Shown here one piece after another: positions 1 to 6,583 of a stretch of 10,258 bases of DNA. Under the pieces are notes generated by a model that was not told the origin of the DNA, did no database searches, and worked only from the letters and a program-made list of their open reading frames with translations. Positions within the stretch are counted from its first letter, which is position 1. Each line of letters starts with the position of its first letter. The stretch covers positions 1 to 10,258 of the forward strand of contig JAEXPB010000361.1 in the NCBI GenBank assembly GCA_023438965.1. The letters run 5' to 3'. Made by a program: the position numbers and the translations under genes. This DNA is from Bacillota bacterium. GTDB lineage: Bacteria > Bacillota > Clostridia > Saccharofermentanales > UBA5734.

Positions 1-869
1 ACTTCGTTTATGACATGGACCGTTTCGACGCCCTGAAACTGCTGGAAAAGATCGCAGCCTACCGGGTGACGTCTTTCTGCGCGCCGCCGACAATCTACCG
101 CTACATGATCCACGAGGATTTCAGCCAGTATGACCTGTCGGCGCTCAAAATGGCGCTGACTGCCGGCGAACCGCTCAACCCGGAGGTCTTCAACCGCTTC
201 AAACAAGGCACCGACTTGTCGATTTACGAAGGCTTCGGCCAGACCGAAGGCGTCGTCCTCTGCGCGAACTACCCTTGGTTCCCGCCGAAGCCCGGCTCGA
301 TCGGCAAACCTTCGCCGCTCTACGACATCGACATCATCGACGATGACGGCGAATCCTGCCCGCCGGGCACCGAAGGCCGCATTGTTGTCCGCGGCCTCGA
401 CCGCCGTGTGCCGCCGGGGGTCTTCCGCGGCTATTACCGGGATCCGGAGGCGCCCGCCAAGGTCTGGCACGACGGCATCTACGAGACCGGCGACGTCGCC
501 TGGCGCGATGAGGAAGGCTACTACTGGTTCGTCGGTCGTTCCGATGACGTGATCAAATGTTCGGGCTACCGCATCGGGCCTTTCGAAGTCGAAAGCGCCC
601 TGCAGGCCCACCGCGCCGTCCTGGAATGCGCGGTCACCGCCGCGCCGGACCCGATGCGCGGCCAGGTCGTCAAGGCGCCGATCGTCCTGGCCAAGGGCTG
701 GCAGCCTTCGCCGGAGCTGATCAAGGAACTGCAGGACCACGTCAAGCACACGACAGCGCCCTACAAATATCCCCGGATCATCGAGTTTGTCGACGCGCTG
801 CCCAAGACGATCAGCGGCAAGATCCGCCGGGTCGAGATCCGCGCCAAGGACGATGCCGGGGCGAAATAA
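1..869 (+). CDS. AMP-forming acyl-CoA synthetase, C-terminal part (5' end cut by window edge)
   Basis: The frame is open from base 3 and ends at TAA 867-869; about 288 residues are visible, roughly the second half of a 530-570 aa enzyme. The family activates a carboxylic acid with ATP to an acyl-adenylate and then transfers it to CoA in the cytoplasm. Numbering from the Met at base 15, visible motifs are the adenylate-binding EGFGQTE (72-78), YETGD with the ribose-binding Asp (156-160), the hinge segment [16 protein letters not shown] (174-189), and the C-terminal [10 protein letters not shown] (263-272), whose Lys269 is the conserved catalytic lysine of the adenylation step. The spacing fits the medium-chain acyl-CoA synthetase / acetyl-CoA synthetase-like branch; the exact acid cannot be told because most of the acyl pocket lies upstream. 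The Met at 15 is internal, not a start. It converges with the LRR gene, 29 bp away, with no clear terminator between them. Confidence 0.93.
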   Translation, partial: FVYDMDRFDALKLLEKIAAYRVTSFCAPPTIYRYMIHEDFSQYDLSALKMALTAGEPLNPEVFNRFKQGTDLSIYEGFGQTEGVVLCANYPWFPPKPGSIGKPSPLYDIDIIDDDGESCPPGTEGRIVVRGLDRRVPPGVFRGYYRDPEAPAKVWHDGIYETGDVAWRDEEGYYWFVGRSDDVIKCSGYRIGPFEVESALQAHRAVLECAVTAAPDPMRGQVVKAPIVLAKGWQPSPELIKELQDHVKHTTAPYKYPRIIEFVDALPKTISGKIRRVEIRAKDDAGAK

Positions 870-898
870 CCCGCGGCGGATCTGATAAAGTAAACGAT

Positions 899-1885
899 TT
901 AAGGCGTCGGCAGCGGTGGATCAAAGCCGAGGTTCGGATAGAAGGTGACAACCACGCCCTTGGCCCGCAGCTGATTGCAGGCGCTTCTGGTTATCAACGG
1001 ACAATCGACCAGATCGAGCTTCTTCAGATTCGGTAAAGTCAGCAGCGTTGCCGAATCCACAGCGGTCAGATTGGCCAGATAGATGTATTCCAGGCTGGCA
1101 TTGCCAGCCAGCGGCGACAGGTCGGTAACCGGATTATAATCAATATGCAGATATTTAAGCTTAGGTGAGTTTTTTAAGCTGACGAGGCTGCTAACGCTGC
1201 AGTTGGTTATTTCAAGATCAAGCAAGTTCTTGAGGGATGACAACGCACCCAAATCGACACCCTGGCAATCATAGAGTCTTAATGCAGTTAAACTGGCGCA
1301 CTGGGCCAGTGAGTTGAAATTCTGCAGAATGATGCTCTGGATATGGCTTTTCTCGAGGTCTGTCTCATGGTTGCCAAAGACGGTGAAAGACTGCAGTTTC
1401 CTGGTTTGCGTGAACTGGCGGACATTGAAGGTATAGGTGGTCGACGGCGTACCGGCTGGCACAGTATAGCCGATTACGATATTTTTGAATGGAATCGGCG
1501 CGAAGGCTTGATAACTGGTCACCCGACCGGTGACGCTCAAATGGAAGCTATCGTTCCGCGAGGCATCGATCACCGTCATGTTTTCCTGTGGCTGGTAAGT
1601 CAAATAGATGGTTTCGTCATAGACCGCGCGGAAATCACTGGGATAAACGGCGGCGGAAGGCCGCTTCAGGTAATCCCGGACTGCTTTTTCCAGCAGCGGG
1701 TCGTCAAAAACGAGTGGTTGCTCGCCGGCCGCGGTCGTCGTGGCCTTTGTCGTGGCAGCGGTGGCTTTCGCGGTCGTCGTCGGTGCGGCCGTGGTTGGCG
1801 GTGCCGTTTCCGTGGCGGCTGCCGTTGTGGCAGCGATCGTGGTTTCGGCGGTTGTTGCCGCAACTGTTGTGCCGGTGGTTTCCAA
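899..1885 (-). CDS. Leucine-rich-repeat surface protein, main open part of an interrupted lipoprotein gene
   Basis: This is the 328-codon open stretch after an in-frame TAA (1919-1921). The first possible start after the stop is TTG at 1885, with no Shine-Dalgarno sequence before it, so it is probably not the original start. The same frame continues upstream to a proper lipoprotein start at 2014. Residues 1-54 are almost only Thr and Ala with a few Pro and Glu, like a cell-wall-spanning or glycosylated stalk. Residues 60-90 (DDPLLEKAVRDYL, then a PSDF-type segment) resemble the cap that precedes LRRs in internalin-like proteins. A beta-rich, non-repeat segment follows (about 90-180). From about 185 to 305 there are roughly five LRRs with LxxLxLxxC/N spacing (SLTALRLYDC, NLLDLEITNC, KLKYLHIDYN, SLEYIYLANL, NLKKLDLVDC). 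The C-terminus is short and Pro-rich with no LPXTG motif, which fits lipid anchoring. Predicted role is extracellular binding, ligand unknown. The short intergenic distance to the convergent synthetase says nothing about function. Confidence 0.8.
   Translation of the reverse strand: METTGTTVAATTAETTIAATTAAATETAPPTTAAPTTTAKATAATTKATTTAAGEQPLVFDDPLLEKAVRDYLKRPSAAVYPSDFRAVYDETIYLTYQPQENMTVIDASRNDSFHLSVTGRVTSYQAFAPIPFKNIVIGYTVPAGTPSTTYTFNVRQFTQTRKLQSFTVFGNHETDLEKSHIQSIILQNFNSLAQCASLTALRLYDCQGVDLGALSSLKNLLDLEITNCSVSSLVSLKNSPKLKYLHIDYNPVTDLSPLAGNASLEYIYLANLTAVDSATLLTLPNLKKLDLVDCPLITRSACNQLRAKGVVVTFYPNLGFDPPLPTP
1724..1885 (-). repeat. Thr/Ala low-complexity stalk encoded by degenerate triplet-type repeats
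   Basis: On the minus strand the sequence is dominated by ACN and GCN codons in irregular order (for example ACAACGGCC-like and ACCACGGCC-like units) encoding residues 1-54 of the open LRR frame. It is a compositional repeat, not a perfect tandem array. Such DNA is prone to slippage and length change between strains, and the in-frame TAA lies only 34 bp upstream of it. Confidence 0.7.
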
Positions 1886-1918
1886 GCTGGTTGTGGCAGT
1901 TGATGAATAATCAGATGT

Positions 1919-2014
1919 TTATGTGGTGGTCTCAGTGGTCAGGGCCTTCTGCCCGCAAGCCGGCAGTAAAGAAAGGACAAGAAAAATCAGCATGACCAGA
2001 GCATACTTTTTCAT
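1919..2014 (-). CDS. Lipoprotein signal peptide fragment, 5' part of the LRR gene, ended by an in-frame TAA
   Basis: ATG at 2014 has AAGGA at 2024-2028, nine bases upstream. It opens a 31-codon frame: two lysines, a hydrophobic core (YALVMLIFLVLSLL) and a lipobox-like LPAC with the acceptor Cys at position 20, then GQKALTTETTT and TAA (1919-1921). The Pro two residues before the Cys is less usual for a lipobox. After the TAA the same frame continues TSDYSSTATTS into the Thr/Ala-rich stalk of the LRR protein, with no shift. Read through, the product is a 371-codon LRR lipoprotein, so the two parts are one gene split by one codon. CAA, AAA or GAA to TAA would be the simplest single-base changes; the Thr-rich context does not say which. 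It may be a pseudogene, a phase-off allele, a recoded stop or a base-call error. The ATG, ribosome binding site and promoter all belong to this frame. Confidence 0.8.
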   Translation of the reverse strand: MKKYALVMLIFLVLSLLPACGQKALTTETTT

Positions 2015-2023
2015 GAAGTCACG

Positions 2024-2028
2024 TCCTT
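2024..2028 (-). promoter_or_regulatory. Ribosome binding site of the LRR lipoprotein gene
   Basis: On the minus strand AAGGA stands nine bases before the ATG at 2014. It decides that the true start of the LRR gene is 2014, upstream of the in-frame TAA, and not the TTG at 1885. Confidence 0.7.
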
Positions 2029-2044
2029 ATAATATGTTAATATG

Positions 2045-2072
2045 ATTATAGCAAACAGAGTATGATTGTCTA
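2045..2072 (-). promoter_or_regulatory. Sigma-A-type promoter of the LRR lipoprotein gene
   Basis: On the minus strand there is a -35 TAGACA (2067-2072, five of six matches to TTGACA), a 16-base spacer, and a perfect -10 TATAAT (2045-2050) preceded by TGC, giving an extended -10. It starts just past the stop codon of the upstream kinase gene, so the LRR gene can be transcribed independently of the exporter operon. It also shows that the gene's control region is intact although its reading frame is not. Confidence 0.72.
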
Positions 2073-2080
2073 TAGCATAG

Positions 2081-2587
2081 TTAAATTAATTTATTAGTCT
2101 CTAAAGCTTCAGCCATTGCCTGAACACAAGGCTCAGGATCCAGCCCGGTGCAATCGACGACCAAGTCACTATATTTCTCGTAAAGTGGCACCCGTTCATG
2201 ATAAAGATCAGATAAACTCTGATCAGCTCTCTTGGCGATGCCTCGGGTGCGAATATTATGCAATCGTCGTTCGAGCTCAGACAATCCGACCTGCAAATAA
2301 AGGATGGTCCCGATCTGATGCAGATGCTGCATGGACGGTTCGGAATATACAGCGCTGCCGCCGGTAGCTATGACGCAGTTCTGCACAGGCAAAGTTGAAA
2401 GAACTTGCGATTCGATCTGCAGAAAGCGATCGAGACCGTCCTGATCGATGATCTCCTGCAGCCGACGCCCTGCGCTTTGCTGGATCAACAGATCCGTATC
2501 CACGAAACCCAGCCCCAGTGTTTTTGCCAATAATACGCCAACGGTGCTTTTGCCGGCGCCGGGCATGCCGATCAGGATGATGTTCAT
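2081..2587 (-). CDS. Shikimate-kinase-like P-loop kinase with altered substrate site
   Basis: 168 residues from ATG 2587, typical length for a shikimate kinase (about 165-180). I prefer this ATG to the GTG at 2599 because its ATG overlaps the TGA of the upstream ABC gene (ATGA), a translational-coupling arrangement, and the mature sequence MNIILIGMPGAGKST then begins as in the family. Visible: Walker A GMPGAGKST (7-15), DTD (30-32, the second Asp normally contacts shikimate), a GG-containing loop ATGGSAV (74-80), and a LID/C-terminal segment TRGIAKR...HERVPLYEKY (114-139) with Arg132. Shikimate kinase catalyses ATP-dependent 3-phosphorylation of shikimate in aromatic amino acid synthesis. Here two shikimate-contacting positions differ: the usual FRxxE is FLQIE (55-59) and the usual GGG is GGS (76-78). 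No other aro gene is nearby. It is therefore a family member of uncertain substrate; annotation as aroK would be an over-call. It is the last gene of the exporter operon. Confidence 0.85.
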   Translation of the reverse strand: MNIILIGMPGAGKSTVGVLLAKTLGLGFVDTDLLIQQSAGRRLQEIIDQDGLDRFLQIESQVLSTLPVQNCVIATGGSAVYSEPSMQHLHQIGTILYLQVGLSELERRLHNIRTRGIAKRADQSLSDLYHERVPLYEKYSDLVVDCTGLDPEPCVQAMAEALETNKLI

Positions 2588-4488
2588 CGCTCGTACCACT
2601 GCGCTTGCTCATTGTGCAGACGCGCATATTCGCCGTTACTGGCCATCAACTCGGCATGGGAGCCATCTTCGACCACCTGGCCGTCAGCGAAAACAACGAT
2701 GCGGTCGCATAGCGCGGCGATGCTGATCCGATGCGTGACCAGAAGGACTGTCCGTTCACGGGCCAGTTCAATATAGCGGCGAAAAATGTCCGCTTCAGCC
2801 AGCGGGTCAAGATTGGAGGTCGGTTCATCCAGTATGACAAAGTCGCGGTCGCGGTAATAAGCCCGCGCGATGGCCAGCTTCTGCCATTGTCCGCCGGAAA
2901 GCTCCGTGCCGCCGATGTCTTTACCGAGCAGCGCATCCGGATCGGCGCCGGTGAAGCCTGCCGCGGTCAGGGCAGCGGCCACCTGGAGATCTGCCTGCGC
3001 CGGCGCCGGATCTGCTGGCCGGCTGGCTGGCTTGACCGCCGACACGGCCGGCAGTGGCGCAGATGAACCGCTGTCTCTGGATATATCGCCCAGACGGACA
3101 TTATCGCCAACAGTAAATGTCTGGTAATGCACCGGATCCTGGAATACAGCCGACATCGCTGCGTAACGCGAGCCAGGCCGGATGCTGGCCTGGGACTGGC
3201 CGTTAATCAGCAGATCGCCGGCCGACGGTTCGAGCATGCCGCTGACCAGTTTGACGAAAGTTGTCTTCCCGGCGCCGTTTTCACCAACCAACGCGATCTT
3301 CTCGCCTTTCCGGATCGAAAGGCTCACATTATCGAGGACATAGCGATCAGTCAAAGGATAGCGGTATTTCAAATTACGGGCTTCAATGCTGACGATCGGT
3401 CCGCTGTCGTTGCCGGACTGGCGCTGCTCCGGCAGGTCGGCCAGATCGAAGAATGCGGCAGCCTCATTCTTTTTGGCGATGAACGTTGCGACAGCGCTGA
3501 ACAGTGTGCCGGCATCGGCAATCAAGGTCTGGACCAGACTCAGGACCGATCCCAGCGCGCCGATCGAAATCCGGCCGGCCGCCATCATCAGGATGGCCAG
3601 AATGCTGGCGCCCGCTGCGGCCAGGGCGGCCAGCGTGTTATTCAGTGTATTCAGCCATGCCGTGCGGACTTGCACTTTCTTTTCGGCAGCGGCATACCGG
3701 TCAGCCAGTTCCTGCCATTTCTGATGGAAGAAGCCGTGCAGTCCGAGCGCTTTGATTTCCTTGGCCGCCGGCCCGAGCATCAGATCCTGATAATAGTCGC
3801 ATTCGCGCTTCAGCTTCGAGTTGTCCCGGATCAGTCGGAATTTCAAACGATTGCCGGCTGTCGCGGTATAGATCGCCGGGACCGGTCCGATCAGGACAAT
3901 CAATGTCAAGAGCGGATGAAACAGCCAGAGGGTTGCCGCAATGCTGATCACACTGACGATCTTGGCCACCGCCAGATAACCATTGACCATGATCTCCCGG
4001 TTCAGGCCATCCCAGCCGTTCTGCGTGTATTCAAAAACTCTTTTGATCGTGTCGTTGATACGCGGCACTTCCAGGTATTCCGGCGACAAACCGGCGATTT
4101 TGGCATATACCCGCGTGTCGAACTGCTCCTGCAACTGATTGAGCTGGACAACATCCAGACGCTCGATTTGCTCGTAATTCTGCGTGTAGCGCTGCAATAG
4201 GTCGCAGAGAAAACCGATCAGGTAATAAGCCAGAATCAGCACGATCATGGGCAGAATCTGGCGGCCGGGCTGATAAGCGGCGGCCAGGTTGATATATCTC
4301 CCCCACAGCCAGGCCAGAACCGGCCGAAGCAAGCTGAGCAGAATGGTCAAACCGAGGAAAATCGCACACATGGCCGGAGCGGAACGAAAAACCGTGCCGA
4401 AAAGGCGGAATAAATGGCGCAGGTTGCCTTTGTTTTCGTGCAGGACATCCTGCTCGACCCGGCAGGTCCGGTCCTTTGGTTGCTCCAT
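2584..4488 (-). CDS. ABC exporter half-transporter (membrane domain fused to ATPase), second of a pair
   Basis: 634 residues. ATG 4488 lies directly after the TGA (4491-4489) of the first exporter gene. N-terminal about 340 residues form the type-I exporter membrane domain, with hydrophobic stretches near 36-65, 78-98, 165-200 and 285-335. The ATPase domain has Walker A GENGAGKTT (402-410), Q-loop Gln450, signature LSGGQ (530-534) followed by WQK, Walker B VILDEP with catalytic Glu555 and H-loop His586, so it looks catalytically complete. Substrate cannot be read from the sequence; the LSGGQWQ form is common in peptide and bacteriocin exporters, but no precursor peptide or modification enzyme is present. 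Odd feature: about 30 residues rich in Pro, Ala and Ser (roughly 469-498) are inserted between the Q-loop and the signature, in the alpha-helical subdomain. Expected to act in the cytoplasmic membrane as a heterodimer with its neighbour. Confidence 0.93.
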   Translation of the reverse strand: MEQPKDRTCRVEQDVLHENKGNLRHLFRLFGTVFRSAPAMCAIFLGLTILLSLLRPVLAWLWGRYINLAAAYQPGRQILPMIVLILAYYLIGFLCDLLQRYTQNYEQIERLDVVQLNQLQEQFDTRVYAKIAGLSPEYLEVPRINDTIKRVFEYTQNGWDGLNREIMVNGYLAVAKIVSVISIAATLWLFHPLLTLIVLIGPVPAIYTATAGNRLKFRLIRDNSKLKRECDYYQDLMLGPAAKEIKALGLHGFFHQKWQELADRYAAAEKKVQVRTAWLNTLNNTLAALAAAGASILAILMMAAGRISIGALGSVLSLVQTLIADAGTLFSAVATFIAKKNEAAAFFDLADLPEQRQSGNDSGPIVSIEARNLKYRYPLTDRYVLDNVSLSIRKGEKIALVGENGAGKTTFVKLVSGMLEPSAGDLLINGQSQASIRPGSRYAAMSAVFQDPVHYQTFTVGDNVRLGDISRDSGSSAPLPAVSAVKPASRPADPAPAQADLQVAAALTAAGFTGADPDALLGKDIGGTELSGGQWQKLAIARAYYRDRDFVILDEPTSNLDPLAEADIFRRYIELARERTVLLVTHRISIAALCDRIVVFADGQVVEDGSHAELMASNGEYARLHNEQAQWYER

Positions 4489-6318
4489 TCAAATCACCGC
4501 CGATCCGGCTGCCGCCTGTTGCAGGTACCAATGCTTCTGGGCATTGAACATGTCGGCATATAGACCGCCCTCAGCCATCAGCTGGGCGTGGGTACCGGCC
4601 TGGGAAACGATGCCGTCCCGGATCACGAGAATCCGGTCGGTGATCATGGTCGAGGCCAGGCGGTGCGTAATGAATAGCGCGGTTTTACCATCCGCCATAT
4701 CGGCGAATTCACGGTAAAGCTGGCTCTCGGCAATCGGGTCCAGCTGGCTGGTCGGCTCGTCCAGCAGGAGAATCGGTTTGTCGCCCATAAAAGCGCGGGC
4801 AATGGCGACCCGCTGCCATTGGCCGCCGGACAAATCCACACCGCCGTCAAAATCCCGTCCAAGCAGGGTGTCATAGCCATGCGGCAGATCGCCGGCAAAT
4901 TCATCGACCTTGCCCAGATGAGCCGCTTGGCGTAACCGCTGTTTATCGGTGAGATCACCGATCGAACCAGCGCCGATATTCTCGCGCAAGGAGATTGAAT
5001 AGCGGGTAAAGTCCTGAAAAACCGGTCCGAAAACCAGATTCAGAACCTGGCGCGAATAATTGGCCAGCGGCTGGCCGCCCAGGCGGATCTCCCCGCGATC
5101 CGGCGTGAAAAGCCGCAGCAGGAGCTTGACGACCGTCGACTTGCCTTCGCCGTTCTCACCGACGATCGACAGCTTTTCGCCGCTCTGCAGCGTAAAGTTC
5201 AATCCCTTGAGGATGTCCCGCTCAGTTCCGGGGTAGCGGAACCAGACATCGCGGAATTCAACGGTCAGCTCAGCCGGCAATTCATTGATGCTGCCGTCCT
5301 GTTCGTCCGGCAGATTCAGATAGCGGTCGTAATAATCAAAGAAATTGATATGATAGGCGCTCCAGGTCAGGACTCCGGCACCCGAGCGAAGACTCTCGAA
5401 CAGGTCGGTCAGCACCTTCAGAGTCAAGGCGATGAAAATTCCGACTGTCAGTACACCGGTCAGATACAGATAGAGCAGGAGCAGGACATTGCCGATTTTA
5501 GCCAGCTTGGTGATGTTCTGACCGAGAAAATGCCGGCGCAGATGCTTGAAGTAGAAATGTTCGTATTCCTTGTTGCGGGCGTGCAGGCGCTGGCGATAGG
5601 TCTGGATCAGATGCCCGGCATTGCCGAAGAGCTTCATTTCCTTGACCGTGTCGCGCGAACGCAAACATTTGCCGAGGATGCCATAGCTGCGTTCGCGTTG
5701 CCAGTAGCTCTCCAGTTCCAGGTAAATATTCTGGTTATGTTTGGCATTGTACCAGATTTCAGCTGCTGCAGGCACCAGGATGGCTAAAGGCAGCCACCAG
5801 CGGACAGCGGCCAGATAGATGAGAACGCCGACACTGGCGGTGATATTGCTGATGAATGAAAAAACGTACATCGGGAACAAATGACGTGCCGAACCTTCAG
5901 CCCGATTATAAGCCTTGTCGATGATCTCCAGCGTGGCTGCGTTCTCGAGATGCTCGTATTTCATGCCCGCCAGCTTGTCCAGCATCCGACTGCGGAACGC
6001 TGTCCGCATAATAAGCAAGGAACGGGCTTCTACATAACCGAAAATGAAAACATTACTCAGCATCGGCGGCAGGATTGCCAACAAAATGAAAGCGGTCAGC
6101 CAGGGCAGATAAGCCGCCCGGTCGATTGCGCCTTGCGCCAGGGCTAGACCATCATCGAAAAGATGCTGATTAACGATGATGGACAGTAATTTCGTCAGAC
6201 CGACCGCCAATGAGGCGGCAAACGTCAGGCCGACCATCAGCGGCGCTTCGGCGCCGATGATGCCCAGAAGCCGGCGATAAGCCGCCAGGACCCGTTTGAA
6301 TGTCGCAAATGCCGGCAT
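4489..6318 (-). CDS. ABC exporter half-transporter (membrane domain fused to ATPase), first gene of the operon
   Basis: 609 residues from ATG 6318, with GGAGGA (6324-6329) five bases upstream. The membrane domain covers about residues 1-330, with hydrophobic helices near 25-50, 70-95, 150-190 and 275-300. The ATPase domain has Walker A GENGEGKST (387-395), Q-loop Gln435, signature LSGGQ (496-500) followed by WQR, Walker B ILLLDEP with catalytic Glu521, and H-loop His552. All key residues are present, so both subunits of the pair may hydrolyse ATP, unlike many heterodimeric exporters with one degenerate site. The family couples ATP hydrolysis to export of peptides, lipids or drugs from the inner leaflet; the cargo here is unknown. 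No peptidase domain is fused at the N-terminus. It is the promoter-proximal gene of a three-gene operon (609-aa ABC, 634-aa ABC, kinase) and its TGA abuts the next ATG. Confidence 0.93.
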   Translation of the reverse strand: MPAFATFKRVLAAYRRLLGIIGAEAPLMVGLTFAASLAVGLTKLLSIIVNQHLFDDGLALAQGAIDRAAYLPWLTAFILLAILPPMLSNVFIFGYVEARSLLIMRTAFRSRMLDKLAGMKYEHLENAATLEIIDKAYNRAEGSARHLFPMYVFSFISNITASVGVLIYLAAVRWWLPLAILVPAAAEIWYNAKHNQNIYLELESYWQRERSYGILGKCLRSRDTVKEMKLFGNAGHLIQTYRQRLHARNKEYEHFYFKHLRRHFLGQNITKLAKIGNVLLLLYLYLTGVLTVGIFIALTLKVLTDLFESLRSGAGVLTWSAYHINFFDYYDRYLNLPDEQDGSINELPAELTVEFRDVWFRYPGTERDILKGLNFTLQSGEKLSIVGENGEGKSTVVKLLLRLFTPDRGEIRLGGQPLANYSRQVLNLVFGPVFQDFTRYSISLRENIGAGSIGDLTDKQRLRQAAHLGKVDEFAGDLPHGYDTLLGRDFDGGVDLSGGQWQRVAIARAFMGDKPILLLDEPTSQLDPIAESQLYREFADMADGKTALFITHRLASTMITDRILVIRDGIVSQAGTHAQLMAEGGLYADMFNAQKHWYLQQAAAGSAVI

Positions 6319-6323
6319 AGGCG

Positions 6324-6329
6324 TCCTCC
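6324..6329 (-). promoter_or_regulatory. Ribosome binding site of the exporter operon
   Basis: On the minus strand GGAGGA lies five bases before ATG 6318. It is the only strong Shine-Dalgarno site in the operon; the two downstream genes rely on abutting or overlapping starts. Confidence 0.75.
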
Positions 6330-6350
6330 GCAGGTAGTACAGTCTGCTCT

Positions 6351-6378
6351 AGATATTAATATATTATAATTCATATCT
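6351..6378. promoter_or_regulatory. Inverted repeat over the -10 of the exporter promoter (candidate operator)
   Basis: AGATAT (6351-6356) and ATATCT (6373-6378) are six-base inverted arms with a 16-base spacer, bracketing the -10 at 6363-6368. Inside the spacer region there is also a perfect ten-base palindrome TAATATATTA (6357-6366). The DNA is very AT-rich, so chance is a serious possibility; the position over a -10 is the main reason to record it. Confidence 0.3.
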
Positions 6379-6391
6379 TGTAATGTGTAAA
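6363..6391 (-). promoter_or_regulatory. Sigma-A-type promoter of the exporter operon
   Basis: On the minus strand there is -35 TTTACA (6386-6391, five of six matches), an exact 17-base spacer and a perfect -10 TATAAT (6363-6368). It sits 45 bases ahead of ATG 6318 and should give one transcript for the two ABC genes and the kinase. The region 6319-6583 between the divergent genes is otherwise AT-rich, with no convincing gene in it. Confidence 0.75.
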
Positions 6392-6551
6392 GAAATCGCA
6401 ATAAACCGGATGAAAGCAGGGCATCCCTCCGTAACCAGACTCGTTAAGACAACAAAATTTTTTGATTTGATCACAGTAACACAGATTAATTCGAAAAATA
6501 AAATATAGTGAAAAATAAAACGAATAATATATTCCGTATTGCTGGTTCGTG

Positions 6552-6560
6552 TGCTAAAAT
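6552..6560 (+). promoter_or_regulatory. Extended -10 promoter of the AlbA_2 regulator gene
   Basis: TGCTAAAAT at 6552-6560 is an extended -10 (TG, one base, TAAAAT, one mismatch to TATAAT), 23 bases before the ATG at 6584. The -35 position (about 6532-6537, TTCCGT) matches poorly, as is common with extended -10 promoters. The leader would be very short. It is divergent from the exporter promoter, about 160 bp away. Confidence 0.5.
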
Positions 6561-6572
6561 AGAAATTGAAGC

Positions 6573-6577
6573 GAGGG
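6573..6577 (+). promoter_or_regulatory. Ribosome binding site setting the AlbA_2 gene start
   Basis: GAGGG lies six bases before ATG 6584. An in-frame TTG at 6566 lies upstream of this site, within the likely transcription-start region, so 6584 is the better start. Confidence 0.65.
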
Positions 6578-6583
6578 TGCATC

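Noticed and set aside
852..880. Possible hairpin CCGGGG...CCCGCGG between the convergent genes as a terminator
   Set aside because: The arms pair only with a bulge, overlap the synthetase stop codon, and no T-run follows in either direction.
3127..4200. A 357-codon plus-strand open frame
   Set aside because: It lies fully antisense to the 634-aa ABC exporter, which has complete family motifs; no domain, ribosome binding site or sensible composition was seen.
2584..6318. Bacteriocin or lantibiotic export cluster
   Set aside because: The LSGGQWQ signatures recall such exporters, but there is no precursor peptide, modification enzyme, fused peptidase or immunity gene in the window.
6461..6475. 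A TTTGA...TCACA pattern resembling a Crp/Fnr site
   Set aside because: The half-site spacing is five instead of six bases and the left half is a poor match; the surrounding DNA is AT-rich enough for chance.
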